Source of the DNA: Ochotona curzoniae | Taxonomy: Eukaryota; Chordata; Mammalia; Lagomorpha; Ochotonidae | NCBI RefSeq assembly: GCF_017591425.1 | Contig: NW_024465434.1 | Coordinates: 372,001 to 436,000 of the forward strand | Length of the DNA stretch: 64,000 nucleotides | Direction: 5' to 3' | In this document: positions 1 through 11,669 of the stretch, in pieces | How the letters are laid out: each line of letters opens with the position of its first letter | How positions within the stretch are numbered: the stretch's first letter is position 1 | Program-made: the position numbers and the translations under genes | The notes under the pieces: generated by a model | Database searches by the model: none | What the model was told of the DNA's origin: nothing | The model's input: only the letters and a program-made list of their open reading frames with translations

Positions 1-830
1 AGGATTAGGGTGATACCAGAAGTTCTAAATAGCTAGGCTGTTGTTGGTGGTGGTTTTGCTGGAACCTGTTGGCCATTAGGTCTGAGAGCCCCGTGGACCT
101 ATTTTGACCCACATGATGCTGTACTTGGTATAATTTTCCCTGTAGGATCAGTGCAATGCTCTGAGCTCAGTGAGTTTTCTCCCAGTTCAGCACTGTTGTC
201 CCTGTGGTCTTAAAATTTTTGCCACACTGTACAAAGTAATGCCTGACGTGCCCCTACTGGAGTTCTTGATCTATTTGTCATCAGGTATGAGTGTTACCTA
301 GACCTATCTTGGATGGAACCTGTAGGATGCTTTGCTGTTGTAGTTTACTGAGCCAGAAATGAATTTACTCCCAGTTCAGTGCATGCACAGTCCTGTCCCA
401 TAGCCTTTATCTCCCTGCACAAAATGGCGCCCGATTCGGCTCTAGAGGCCAGACTGGGCTGTGAAATCCACCCTGTTGCTGCACTGCCTGTCTGGAATCT
501 GCCACCCTTTCTCTTCTCCTGGTCAAATCAAACAGACCATTAGGAAGGGCAGTTCTTTTGCTTCACCTCCCAGTGAACTCCCAGTGAATGCCCCTTCCCA
601 CCTTTTTTTCTCGTGGAGTTCTGACTGTGGGTGCAGCTCAGATCACTGCTAGCTGAATGCTGCTGGGGTATCAGTCACTGCAACACCACACTGTTGTGTC
701 TGCTGCTTTCCTGTATCTGTCAGTCTCCAGATGGAGGATTAGCCTGATATGCCCCCCTTGCCAGCTTGTCTACCTGCATCTTTTATTCACATTCTGCACA
801 CAAATGACTTAAATGTACAAAGCCACGTGG
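1..830. repeat. Left-edge repeat with 190-base monomer-like units, L1 5'UTR-like
   Basis: Two related units can be read. CTCCCAGTTCAG occurs near 181 and again near 370, each followed by a similar pyrimidine-rich stretch and then CTGTACAAAG or CTGCACAAAATGGCG. GGAACCTGT also recurs (near 61 and 316). The ATGGCG core resembles the YY1-type site found near L1 promoters. The stretch lies inside the COLEC12 intron before the final lectin exon. I cannot assign a family with certainty, and no L1 ORF1 follows. Confidence 0.35.
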
Positions 831-903
831 GCCCTGAGGGCAGGCTTTGGACTACTGGTTAAGACGCCAAACATATCAGTTGTCAGTCACAGTTTCCCAT
901 TGC

Positions 904-931
904 ATTATGATTATGATTATCATTATCATTG
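904..931. repeat. Short AT-rich microsatellite (ATTATG/ATTATC)
   Basis: Interrupted hexamer-like run (TTATGATTATGATTATCATT) about 110 bases downstream, in gene sense, of the lectin exon. Confidence 0.6.
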
Positions 932-1039
932 CATCAGATGAAGTGTCTGGGATGGAATGCCATGAAGGGAATAGCTGCAGGGAATCAGCCAAGAGGTAGA
1001 AGTAGTGAGCAGAACCATTTCCATGTTCTGAGTACTTAC

Positions 1040-1149
1040 GTGTAGTCTGGACTTGTCCCATCGAGCCATTTCCATTCGTTCTCATGCTCTGAGTCCGTGA
1101 GACCAATCCAGTGGCTATCTCTTCCCACTATTTGCTTATTTATCCATCG
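1040..1149 (-). CDS. COLEC12: COLEC12 internal exon: middle of C-type lectin domain
   Basis: This exon encodes the middle of the carbohydrate-recognition domain of collectin-12. It opens after a TTTTTACAG acceptor with CGATGG (Arg-Trp, phase 0) and closes before a GTAAGT donor, leaving two bases of a split codon. The 36 full codons include the fold-defining WIGLTD motif and EWKWLDG, both typical of C-type lectin domains; the reading ends at SPDY. The first residues read RWINKQIVGR, where human COLEC12, as I remember it, has QWIKKQMVGR. The next exon (the NWK...QPD calcium/sugar site, the last cysteines and the stop codon) is not in the window. The upstream exon ends in phase 0, so the join is in frame. 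No stop or frameshift is seen. Identification is firm; exact borders rest on splice consensus and reading phase. Confidence 0.93.
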
Positions 1150-2294
1150 CTGTAAAAAGAAATCAGTGATAGAACATTACTTTTTTTGGGGGGGGGGATG
1201 GATGTCTGAGGTACTTTAAAATGTCCTTTTTATTTATCTGAAAGGCAGAGAGACAGATCCATCCACCCTTGAGGAACTTTTTAACATTTGGGCAGAAGAA
1301 TGACTGGAAAGAGGATGTTTGTCAGAGCCTATATACAGCTGCTACTATCATCTTTGTTACTGCAGTTCTTTTGTTTGGAACTGTTTTAGAAGGGTTCTCC
1401 CCTCTTGCAAGTTTATAAGCAATTGTAAAGTGATGCTGTTCCTCTGAATTACCCAGACAACCCAGTAATTCCTCTGGGCAGTACTTTCCTTCAACATCTC
1501 TCCTGTGTCTTAAAGCAAGGAGTAGCCATGGGGCTGAGTCATCTTCCAGGCCAGCTCTCCTATACAGCATAAGGCATGCAGTATGTCTCTGGCCTCCTAC
1601 CACTGCCTAAGCACCAAAGATGCCTAGGGTGCAGGTGGGGTTGGGGCCCAGGGCTGTAGATTCCAAAGCCCAGGCATCTGGTCACTTGGCTTTATTTTCT
1701 TATTTTGTCAGCTCATATGGGAAATATTTGTTCTGGAGATGAGACAGAAGGAAGCCACTGGGACTGGGTGACACTCAAGGAAGAACACTGACATTATTGC
1801 CAATGGGACCTCAGTGTCACTCTCACCTCTGCATTCACTTTTAAGACTTGCTGGGTCCCAGTTTTCTGATGTGTACAATGGGGCAAATACCTATGTTCCA
1901 GAACTGCTATGAGAGTTATGCTGTCTGGCCTGCCAGTAGGGGACTATGAGGGAATCACTGTCATTAGTGCATGAGGGCTGTGCCCTCTTGACCTTCTCCA
2001 CTCTTTTTGATCTGTCTGGGGATCACATGCTTTTGTCCCTTGCACCCTCTTGATGGCTTCTCTCCGCAGGTGCCTGGTGGACAGCCACCAGTGGGGGCAG
2101 TAGGAGGCCTCGATTCTAAAGCCAGGATGCTTCTAGACAGTGGAGAGAAAGCCCAGATCTCCACAATGCAGTCTTCCCTGAGGATGCGACTATGAATTCT
2201 TGGCATCTGTGAAACCCTGGCAAGTATACAATTTGCAGATGTAAAACTATCCTTAAATTATAGCTCTCCCCTACCAACTCCGTTACAAACATAC
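1150..2294 (-). other. COLEC12: COLEC12 intron between the two lectin-domain exons
   Basis: Phase 0 intron of about 1.1 kb, with donor GTATGT following codon CAG and acceptor TTTTTACAG. It holds a G-run near 1188-1197, a short scrap of minus-strand SINE near 1225-1262 (TTATCTGAAAGGCAGAG) and an old MIR-like stretch near 1850-1940. Short open frames here on either strand show no recognisable protein. Confidence 0.85.
1850..1940 (+). repeat. MIR-like fragment
   Basis: Contains the MIR-type phrases CCCAGTTTTCTGATGTGTAC, AATGGGGCAAAT and GAACTGCTATGAGAGTTA, in plus orientation; diverged. Confidence 0.5.
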
Positions 2295-2431
2295 CTGTTC
2301 CTCTCTTGTGTTGATGAAAATGAGATGTGAAGACTTGTCTTCACAGAAAACTTTTGCATCCTCAAAAATCTCCTTCTCTACCGAAAAATAGTAGCATTTG
2401 TCTGTGAAGTTCTTCCAGTGGGGTGGACAGC
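2295..2431 (-). CDS. COLEC12: COLEC12 internal exon: N-terminal part of C-type lectin domain
   Basis: This exon encodes the start of the lectin domain: 45 codons after a two-base split glycine codon. The acceptor is CATTCCTAG and the donor after CAG is GTATGTT. The translation begins CPPHWKNFTDKCYYFSVEKE and includes FEDAK, FCEDKSSHL and FINTREEQ. This is the usual C-type lectin opening, with the extra N-terminal Cys pair of the long-form fold (CPPHW and KCYYF) and the first cysteine of the first core disulphide (FC). NFT is a potential N-glycosylation sequon. The sequence is very close to human COLEC12 as remembered, with AKVFC and HLIFI as apparent differences. It joins in frame to the collagen/linker exon (split Gly) and to the next lectin exon (phase 0). 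Confidence 0.95.
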
Positions 2432-3818
<1,387 letters not shown>

Positions 3819-4454
3819 CTAGGAACACAGTCCAGCATATACACAAGAAGGGCTGATGGCCAGAGAGCTGTTGGCTATTGTTACGTGCTTAGTTGCCTGT
3901 TCAGGTCCTACCACCCAGGAGCTGCAAATGTGATATAAGTCTTTAAATAGGTGAGTCTGGTGATGTGAGCCAATGTGACTGGTGGTCCTCTAGAAAGAGG
4001 AGTTTGGCACACAGACACAATGAAGACCATGTAAGGAAGTGGGGAAAAGACACCATCTCCAATCCCAGAAGACCTTGGGACAAATGACCCTGCCCATCAA
4101 CCTTGATTCCACACTTGTTGCCTTCAGAGCTGGCAGGACATCAGTTTCTGTGGCGTAAGCCCTGAGTTTGTGGTACTGTTACCACAGGCTGATTAACTGC
4201 ATACAGTCATGGTGGGGTTGCCTTGGCCGCAAGCATTGAGCATGGACCTTAACAGTGTCCAACTTTCAACTGCAACAATCAAGTGTGCATGCCGAAGGGG
4301 TTTTTGGCCCAGCCAAAAAGGGGTACAACCTGGGACTGGGATTTCTTCCTCTTCATTGATTTGACCAAATGCTTGTGGATGATCAGTTATATGATGAACA
4401 ATGAACAGAATACTGGGAGATACACAGTTGATTTAGAACAAAAATACACAACCA

Positions 4455-4695
4455 GGGGCCTGTGTTTTGGCACAATGGGTGAAACTGCCACATGCGACAC
4501 TGGCATCCCATTGGGTGCTGGTTTGTGTCCCAGATTTCCACTTTGGAAGAAGCTCCCTGGTAAGGCAGTAGCTAATGGCCCAAGTGTTTGGGCCTCTGTC
4601 ACCCACATGGGAGACCCAGATGATGTTCCTGCCTTTGGCCTAGCCCAGCCCTGGCTGTTGCAGCTGTCTGGGGAGTGAACCCATGTTTTGAAGAT
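4455..4695 (+). repeat. CSINE copy, plus orientation
   Basis: Head like TGGCACAATGGGTGAAACTG, then GGCATCCCATTGGGTGCTGG, GCCCAAGTGTTTGGGCC and CACATGGGAGACCCAGATGA. It lacks the usual CAAATAAA tail and abuts an oppositely oriented copy. Confidence 0.8.
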
Positions 4696-4717
4696 CTCTA
4701 ACTCTTTCTTCTTCCTT

Positions 4718-5135
4718 TTTTATGATTTATTTATTTATTATTGGAAAGGCAGTTTTACTGAGAGAAGGAGAGACACAGAGAGAAAGATCTTTCATATGCT
4801 AGTCACTCTCCAAATGGCTGCAATGGCCAGAGCTAAGCCAATCTTAACTCAGGAGCCAGGAACCTTTTCTGGGTCTCCCACATGAGTGTAGGGTCCCAAG
4901 GCCATTTTCTACTGCTTTCCCATGACACAAGCAGGGAGCTGGATGGGAAGTGAAATAGCTAAGACATGAACCAGCAGCCATATGGGATCCTGGTTTCCCA
5001 GGTGGGTAATAGGGCCTGACCATTTGAGTCACCACTGCTGTCTGTAGGTAGAAGGTGGATCCAGGTGTCTGAACTGCAATCAAATCAAGGTGTTTCCATA
5101 TGGGATATAGGTACCTTAATTGGTAGGCCAATTCC
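4718..5135 (-). repeat. CSINE copy, minus orientation, with extended 5' part
   Basis: Starts (reversed tail) TTTATTTATTTATTATTGG, then CACTCTCCAAATGGCTGCAA, AGCCAGGAACC and GGGTCTCCCACATGAG. Around 5010-5110 a second ATATGGGATA-type end follows, so the element may be a composite of two related SINEs. Confidence 0.75.
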
Positions 5136-5237
5136 TACCCTTGGGGTTCTCGGTTTAAGTTAGGAACTCCAAATGAGAAGGTCTGCTGGTGAATTCAGTT
5201 GCTTCAGAAATTCTTTTTCAGATTCCCTTTAAAAATA

Positions 5238-5535
5238 TTGCCAGGCCATGGTGCAGTAGGCTAATCTACTCTGCTTGTGGCATCAGCATTCCATATGGAC
5301 ACTGATTAAAGTCCTGGCTGCCGCATTTTCAGTCCAGCTTCCTGGCAATGGCCTGGTAAATCAGTGAGAAATGACCCAAGTGCTAGGGCCCCTATACCTG
5401 TGAGGCAGACCCAGAAGACTCCTGGCTCCTGCTTCAGATCCTCTCAGCTCTGGCCATTGTAGCCATCTGGGGAGTAAATCAGCAGATGGAAGCTCTCTCT
5501 GTAATTCTTTCAAATAGTAAATCTTTAAAAATCTT
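5238..5535 (+). repeat. CSINE copy, plus orientation
   Basis: Contains GCATTCCATATGGACACTGA, GTGAGGCAGACCCAGAAGAC, CTCCTGGCTCCTGCTTCAGA and a 3' end like TTCTTTCAAATAGTAAATCT. Confidence 0.85.
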
Positions 5536-6237
5536 GCCAGCAATCAATGTTTCTTCACTCATATCTGGGCTGATTCAATACTTGTAAATTGCTACAAATT
5601 AATTTGCATGCAGCCATGGGATACTCACTGCTTTTGACAGATTGATGTGGTGACCAGTTGTATTTTTTCCATAACACCTTGCTCTGGCTTCCCACAGAGT
5701 TCTAAGACTCAGCTCTCTCTCTCTTCCTGCTCTGACCTGAATGCAAGACCACCTACCCGCTCTTACATGTAGGGACAGTTTATGCTGTTGTGATTTTCCT
5801 CTAAACTAGAAGTGGTTGCTAGAACCACCACCTACTCTCCATGTTCGTTGTGGCATCTTTGGAGAATGGCATCAAATATGAATCCCACAGTCAACACAGA
5901 ACATCAACAGATGTTCATCTCCAGAGCTTGTGAATGAAAGAAGTAGATACTGGGAAAAGGTACAAGTTTTTTGCCTTTGATAAAAATGTTCAATCTTGAC
6001 TTTAATAAATTTCTCAGATGGATTATAAAAATCAAATTTGTCCATACAGGCCTCTACCTCCATCTCAGATAGGCTGCCTTTTAAAAAGATGAAGTGTAAC
6101 ATTCATGGCTTTGGATGAAACTTGGCAAACTCAGTACTATCAACAGCTTCATTCATGGCTACCTTAGCTTTGAAAAACCCACCAGGAGGTGGGAACTTTG
6201 CCCTCAGGCACTGGGCTACATGAATATGAGGCTACTT

Positions 6238-6436
6238 CATATTCAAAAAGTTCATGGGAAATGGAATTAAAAGATACTTTATTATTTGTGCAAAACATTT
6301 TTAAAGTGTACACAATTTTTCATATGTATTCCCATAAACATTTCGATGAGTTCTTGAATGCATCAATTTCAAACATTTTCCCATTAAAATAAGTTTATCT
6401 TTTAGCTCTGTTTGCTATGAACTTTTCAAAGTTTGC
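6238..6436. mobile_element. Mariner-derived miniature inverted-repeat element
   Basis: The left end reads TTCAAAAAGTTCATGGGAAA followed by AATTAAAAGATA. The right end read backwards gives TTGAAAAGTTCATAGCAAAC followed by CTAAAAGATAAAC, so the element has inverted ends of about 40 bases or more. The ends match those of the other mariner relics here, while the transposase region is missing: an internally deleted, non-autonomous copy. Confidence 0.7.
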
Positions 6437-6514
6437 TCATTTTATGCATTTTGGCTCAGGGGATTCATATAATGTGTCTTGTTCAGTAAAACAAATGTGA
6501 TATTTTTAATTTTT

Positions 6515-6820
6515 TCAAAAATATGTATTTTTTTTTTTTTGGAAAGACAGGTTTATGGAGAGAGAGACAGAGAGAAAGACCTTCCATTTGCTGGTTCACT
6601 CCCAGACGTATGCAATGGCCAGAGCTGAGCTGATCTGAAGCCAGGAGCCAGGAACTTCATCCCGGTCTCCCACACAGGTGGGAAGGGCCCCATTATTTGG
6701 GCCATCATTTGTTGATTTCCTAAAAAGCTGAGAAGCCAGGACTCAACTGGTACTCCAATATGGGATGCAAGTATTTCTAATGGAGGCTTAACTCACGGTA
6801 TCACAGAATTAGCCCTGTTT
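6515..6820 (-). repeat. CSINE copy, minus orientation
   Basis: T run then GGAAAGACAGG, CTTCCATTTGCTGGTTCACT, GAAGCCAGGAGCCAGGAACT, GGTCTCCCACACAGG and ATATGGGATGCAAGTATT, ending near ATTAGCCCTG. Confidence 0.85.
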
Positions 6821-7384
6821 AATTCTGTGTTTTTGAATGTAACCAGATCCAGCAAATATTTATTAAATATCTATAATGTGAGAAAGTCATTCTCCAGTGG
6901 GGTGAAAAGGAATGCAAAAAATTAAAGGGAAATTGAATAGCTATTACTCAGTAATTAATCCTTTAGAAGAATAATCTGATTATTGACCTTGAGTTTTTGG
7001 GAAGTTACGCACAATGTGTTTCTTGCCAGCTGTCCACATCTGCTTCTATGCCTTCAAATGCTGCTGCTGCCACAGATCAACACAGCTTGCATGCAGAAGG
7101 ACAGCCGGAAGAGCAGGTAGGCCTTAGGGAGAACTGAGGCCTCCTGTGCCAGATTTGCTTTGAATTGTTCTCTGTCCATCAGTCTTCCTGTGTGTCTGTC
7201 AAGGCTCAAGTGCTAATCCCTTACAGAAGCCTTAATACCAATTGCTCTTCTGAAAATCAACATCATCTCAGCCTCACCAAACATGTTATCTGTTCTCTTC
7301 AGTCATCAAAGGCACTGGGTTGCCATGGTGAAGCCAGGGGTTTGGTGACCAGCCAGACCTGAGGTTAGCACTGTGCACCAAATA

Positions 7385-7555
7385 CCAGCAGCTTGAACTT
7401 GGATGGGTTGCTCAGGCCCTCTGTGCCTCAGTTGGCTTCCAAGTAAACAGGGAATGGCAACAACTCATGCCTTAAAGAGATGCAATAATGAGCATAATTT
7501 ACCCAAGTACTCGGCAGCATGACTGCCACATTTCAGACCCTCCATAAATGTGGAC
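7385..7555 (+). repeat. MIR-like fragment
   Basis: Order of phrases fits MIR: CTGTGCCTCAGTT, AAACAGGGAATGG, AAAGAGATGCAATAATGAG. Diverged. Confidence 0.5.
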
Positions 7556-7764
7556 TGAGAAGATGAGTGAAGGCTAGCTAGCATTGAGTATCCAGGGTTT
7601 GGACATCAGGAAGCCAGCAGTAAGATTTTTGGTTCCAAACCAATCCTAACCATAACTCAATATTGGTGTTACTCCATGTGCACATGAAGCTGTTTTCTAC
7701 TGTTTTGTTTGAGTTGATTGGAACAGTACTTCATCACACTTGGCAGTTATGGCACCACACTAAA

Positions 7765-7860
7765 TATAAGGAGTCTTCAAAAGGGTATTGTGCAGAAGCT
7801 GCATGGATTTCAAAATTGTTTTTGCAACAAGATAAACTTGTGTTAACTTTTTATCACTAG
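7765..7860. mobile_element. Mariner end fragment
   Basis: TGCATGGATTTCAAAATTG, then TTTTTGCAACAAGATAAACT, matches the subterminal region of the mariner ends at 6.24, 29.5 and 58.3 kb, here in reversed sense. It is separated by a SINE-like stretch from the mariner body that follows. Confidence 0.5.
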
Positions 7861-7924
7861 TTTGAGGCCCTAGAAAGAATATAATGCCAATGTGGAAAGA
7901 GCCCTCGAGAGAGCAGTTGGCCCA

Positions 7925-8060
7925 TAGTAAGAATGCCAGTTAAGGTAGCTGTATCCCAGATCAGGGTCCCTGGGTTTGATATCACCTCTGACTGCTGACT
8001 GCAGCTTCTTGCTGGTGCAGATGCTGAGTGACACTGCTGATGACTTAACTAATTTGGTTC
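7925..8060 (+). repeat. CSINE-related fragment
   Basis: CCAGTTAAGGTAGCTGTATC, GTCCCTGGGTTTGATATCA and GCAGATGCTGAGTGACACTG resemble a plus-strand SINE 5' half; the tail is missing. Confidence 0.4.
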
Positions 8061-8094
8061 CTGCCACTAAGAAGGATAAGACAGTCTTATTCTG

Positions 8095-8934
8095 TTTGAA
8101 ATGCTCTCTTATCAGAGCACCATAAATTGTGCTGTAATGGGAACATGAACAAATGTCAGATTTATGGAGAAGCTTGAGTGAAGGAAAAGTAAAGCCACTG
8201 ATGCTCTATGAAAAGTTTACAGGGAAAATGCCTCAAAAGAAACCTGCAGTTTTACAAATGGGTGACTATTAACAGAGAGCAAGACAGTGTTGATAATGTT
8301 GAAGATGAAGCCTGTAGTGACAGATCTTTGACACCAGTTTGCAAGGGGAAAAATTAATCTTGGTCATGCCCTAATCAAAGATCAGTGATCCACAGCAGAG
8401 ACAACTGCCAACGCCACATGTTTCAACTGCTTCAGCTCTGAAAAATAAACATGGAGCAAATATTCCATTCAATGGATGCGAAAACTGCTGCTCTCAGGTC
8501 AGCTGAACATTCAATGGGCATTTTTAACAAGTGAGATCAAGACTTGGAAGCACTTATGGGAAGAACTGTGGCAGGAAATGACATACTGCTTTACCAGTAG
8601 GATCTTGAAGAAAGTATGATCAGGGGCTACCCAGGAGCCCAAGTGGCCCGGTCACACCAAAAGGAACTGGTCAAGAGCAAAGGACAGAGCAGCATGCTTT
8701 GGGGATGGAAAGTCATTTTGCTAGCTAGCTGACTTTCTACAGGGCCAAAGCACAATGAATTATGCTCATTAATGGGATGTTTTGAGGAAAGATACCTAGA
8801 ATGTGAGCAGAAAAAACTCAGAAAACCTTTACCAAAAAGCCCTTCTCCATCTACCCAGACAACGATCCTGCTCATCTCTCAAACAGGGCCAGTGTTTTGA
8901 GAGTTTCAAGGGGAAATTATTAGGCATTTACTTT
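8095..8934 (+). pseudogene. Decayed mariner transposase (MARNA-like), interrupted by SINE
   Basis: The nucleotide sequence follows the order of a mammalian mariner transposon. Examples are GGGGAAAAATTAATCTTGGT, GTTTCAACTGCTTCAGCTCT, CAGTAGGATCTTGAAG, CTTTCTACAGGGCCAAAGCA and GTTTCAAGGGGAAATTATTA. Frames are broken by stops and small indels, and the region around the second catalytic Asp reads Gly-Asn-Asp where the family has Gly-Asp-Glu. The copy stops where a 3' SINE piece begins near 8935; I could not follow the transposon beyond it. It is inactive and lies inside a COLEC12 intron. Confidence 0.7.
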
Positions 8935-9082
8935 GGGCTGGCCCTCTCCTGGATGTTACAGCCATTTGGAGAGTGAATCAGAGGATGGAAGATCTTGATC
9001 TCCCTCTGTCCTTCCCTTCCTCTGTTACTGTTTCAAATAAATAAATACATAAATAAATAAATAAATAAATCGATCTTTTTAA
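8935..9082 (+). repeat. CSINE 3' part with A-rich tail
   Basis: GCCATTTGGAGAGTGAATCA and CAGAGGATGGAAGATCT are followed by a long AAATAAATAAAT tail. It is truncated at its 5' end and interrupts the mariner relic. Confidence 0.8.
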
Positions 9083-9721
9083 AAAAGTTCCTTACACAGT
9101 TTGTAACCAAATATAGTAAGGCTCCTTACAAGGATTTTTTTGATAGATGGATGCAGACACGACTATTGTGAGAATTCCACACATGACTGAACATGAATGA
9201 CCATGTTATCAAGTAGCTTCAGTACGGTTGGTCAGCTCTAGCTTCTACTTCTATGGCCAAACTGCAACCAGTGGGGCTCATTACGCGTAAATCAACAAGA
9301 ATTTCCCGGAAAGCAGCAGAGCATTCTGAATCTTGCAGAGGCTACCCCGCTAAGCTCTCAACAGTCCCTCCTGCTCCGTTCTACACTAGTCATCTTGCCT
9401 TCCTCAGGAATGAGATGTGCAGGCACAGAAAAAGGGGAGGTGCTAGGAGGGAGGAAGGCAGGGAGAAAACATTGATATTCTCTGTGTAAACAGAGCATTT
9501 TCCACATAGAAATTTCAACCCAAAACCTGTGAGAACAATTTGTAACAGAAACACCATTAATGTCTAGCTGTTTTGAGTCTTCAAAATAAATCTTAATCTG
9601 AGTTAAGGGCTTGGAATTTATGCGGGTAAAACTCAAGACATTTTTTGCTCATGACACTTGGAGACAGGAATCCATGAGTCTTAGGTTTGTGATCTAATGA
9701 ATTAATCTTACTTTCAAAGAA

Positions 9722-10005
9722 ACTCATCTATTTACGTATTTGAAAGGCACAGTGAGATAGCGTATCTCCCTCTGCTGGTTCACACCCAAAATGCCTAAAG
9801 GGCTGTAGCTGAGTCAGGGTCAAAGCCAGGAACCATAAATGCAACCTGTGTCACCCCTGTGGGTATCTGGAACAGCTCAGTTACTTGCACTGTAACTGTT
9901 GCCTCCCAGAACCTGCATTAGCAGGGAGCTGGAGTCGAACCAGAGCTATGAATAGAATCCACATACTCTACTATGGAAAGAGCATGTTAGCCACTAGGAG
10001 TTCAG
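9722..10005 (-). repeat. CSINE copy, minus orientation
   Basis: TATTTGAAAGGCACAG, CTCTGCTGGTTCACACCCAA, AAAGCCAGGAACCA and GCAGGGAGCTGGAGTCGAAC; the 5' end is diverged. Confidence 0.8.
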
Positions 10006-10622
10006 TTTATATTGGCACTGAAATAGCTCAGGTATTGGAGAAAATCCAAATTAATCCATCTTTCAGTCAACAAATTATTAACAGAACATCCTGAGCACAG
10101 TCCACAAGTACTTAGTTATACCTCTTTTTAAGACTTGGAGCTTAATCCCACTCCACCCCCTCCCCTACTCCCCATGTCTGTGTGCTGAATCTAGCAATCT
10201 ATTTCTAAAGAACAGGGCTGTGGTAGAGGGGGTGATACTGTAACTTTAGAAGCCAGGCCCTAAAAGGCACTGTGGCCTTCCTTCATCTTGCTTTCATTCT
10301 TGGATCAGTTGTTCCAGAGGTAGTCAACTGCCACGTGTGAGAAGACTCAGGAACTTCATATGGTGAGCACAAGCCAGGTGGGTAAGTCATGTCAGAAACA
10401 GACACTTTTTAGCTCCCATCAAGACTTCAGTCTGCAGCCCTGGATAACCTTTTGACCACAACCGTAAGTGAAATACTGAGTCAACACAACTTGGCTGAGC
10501 TACTCTTGGATTCCTCAGAAACTGTGAGATAGAGATGATGGACTGTTTTACATTTCCAACTATGAGGCCCATTTGCTATATAGCGTTAGATAACTAAGAC
10601 ATAAACCAGAATTCTCACATAC

Positions 10623-11669
10623 CTTGTAATATTGTGAAATTCTTGATCAGCTGCCCATGCTTGGAGTCTACTAGCTTCATTTCTTCCATAATCACTGATA
10701 AGTTGGCCACTTCCGTGTCTAACCTCGACCTCATCATATCTTGCTGCATCCTGAGAGAAACGGAATCCAAACGAATGTTGGCCAGTGTGTTATTCAGGGA
10801 GGTCAGGTCGTCCGTGTGTTTGGTTAGGGTATCCGTGCAAGTGGTCCTGACTTCATTGAGGTTGCTGGTCAGTGTCCGCAGGTGGTGGGCTGTGTAACTG
10901 ATGTTGCTAATGATGTTCACGATATCTGTCTCAAAGAGCTGGAAGCGTTCCTCCAGCTGGCTGAACTTCAGGGATGTTCTGTTCTCTGCATCCTTGTGTA
11001 AGTCCTGAAGATCTTTCAGGTTCTGCTCATTGGCTTGGGAGATGGTCGTGATGTTGTCCATCTGACCTGTGAAGGAGTTGAGCTGGCTGTTCATATCCTC
11101 CAGGGTGTCATTATTGGCTTTGGCCAAGGCGGAGTTGTTAGCAGCCAGAGTCTGCAAACTCTGTACTTTCTCCTTTAGCCAATCAGTGTCTTTCTTGGCC
11201 TGCAGGAAAACCTGCTGCAGATTTTGGAAGTCGTTCTTGATTCTCTGGATGGCCTGGCTCGTGTCATCCACAGAGCGCTGCAGGTTGGTGATGAGGTTCC
11301 TCTGCTGCACCTGGGTCAGGTTCAAGTTGTTGAGGTTCATGATGACTACATTATGAGAATACATTTGGTTCTGCAGGTTGCCCTGGAGCACACTGGTATC
11401 TTGCTGCAGATTGGTGACATAACCATTATATGCCTGGAGGGTTTTGTTCACAGTGGTGATGAGGAAAGAATTATTCTCCAAAGTTTCTTTTAGTAGACTC
11501 TGCCTGTCTACCAGCGCATCCCCACTTGCCTGTAACTTCTCTAATGTGTCTTTGTTCTTGCTGGTTTTTTCTGTAATCTCTCGAAGCTGCTGACGAAGAT
11601 CCAGAATGTCTGATCTAAAGGTGGACAGTTCAGAGTTGGTGCTGATAGCTTTCTGCCCAGTTTGGTCCC
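10623..11669 (-). CDS. COLEC12: COLEC12 exon: coiled-coil stalk
   Basis: This is the largest coding exon (1047 bases, about 349 residues). It encodes the extracellular alpha-helical coiled-coil stalk that lifts the collagen and lectin domains from the membrane and helps trimerise the receptor. It starts with a split Gly codon, then DQTGQKAISTNSELSTFRS, and ends KNFTILQ plus a split Gly that begins the collagen domain. Heptad-like spacing of Leu, Ile and Val runs throughout (for example DILDLRQQLREI and VQSLQTLAANNSALAKAN). I count 11 N-X-S/T sequons (NNS, NKT, NLT, NNS, NDT, NIT, NRT, NIS, NNT, NLS, NFT), matching a heavily glycosylated stalk. The acceptor is TATTCTAG and the donor is GTATGTGAG. 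The frame runs upstream into the intron, so the methionine found there is not a start. Residues differ from the remembered human protein at only a few places (for example TGQKA, DRQSLL, GQMDN, NRTSLKFSQ). Confidence 0.97.
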
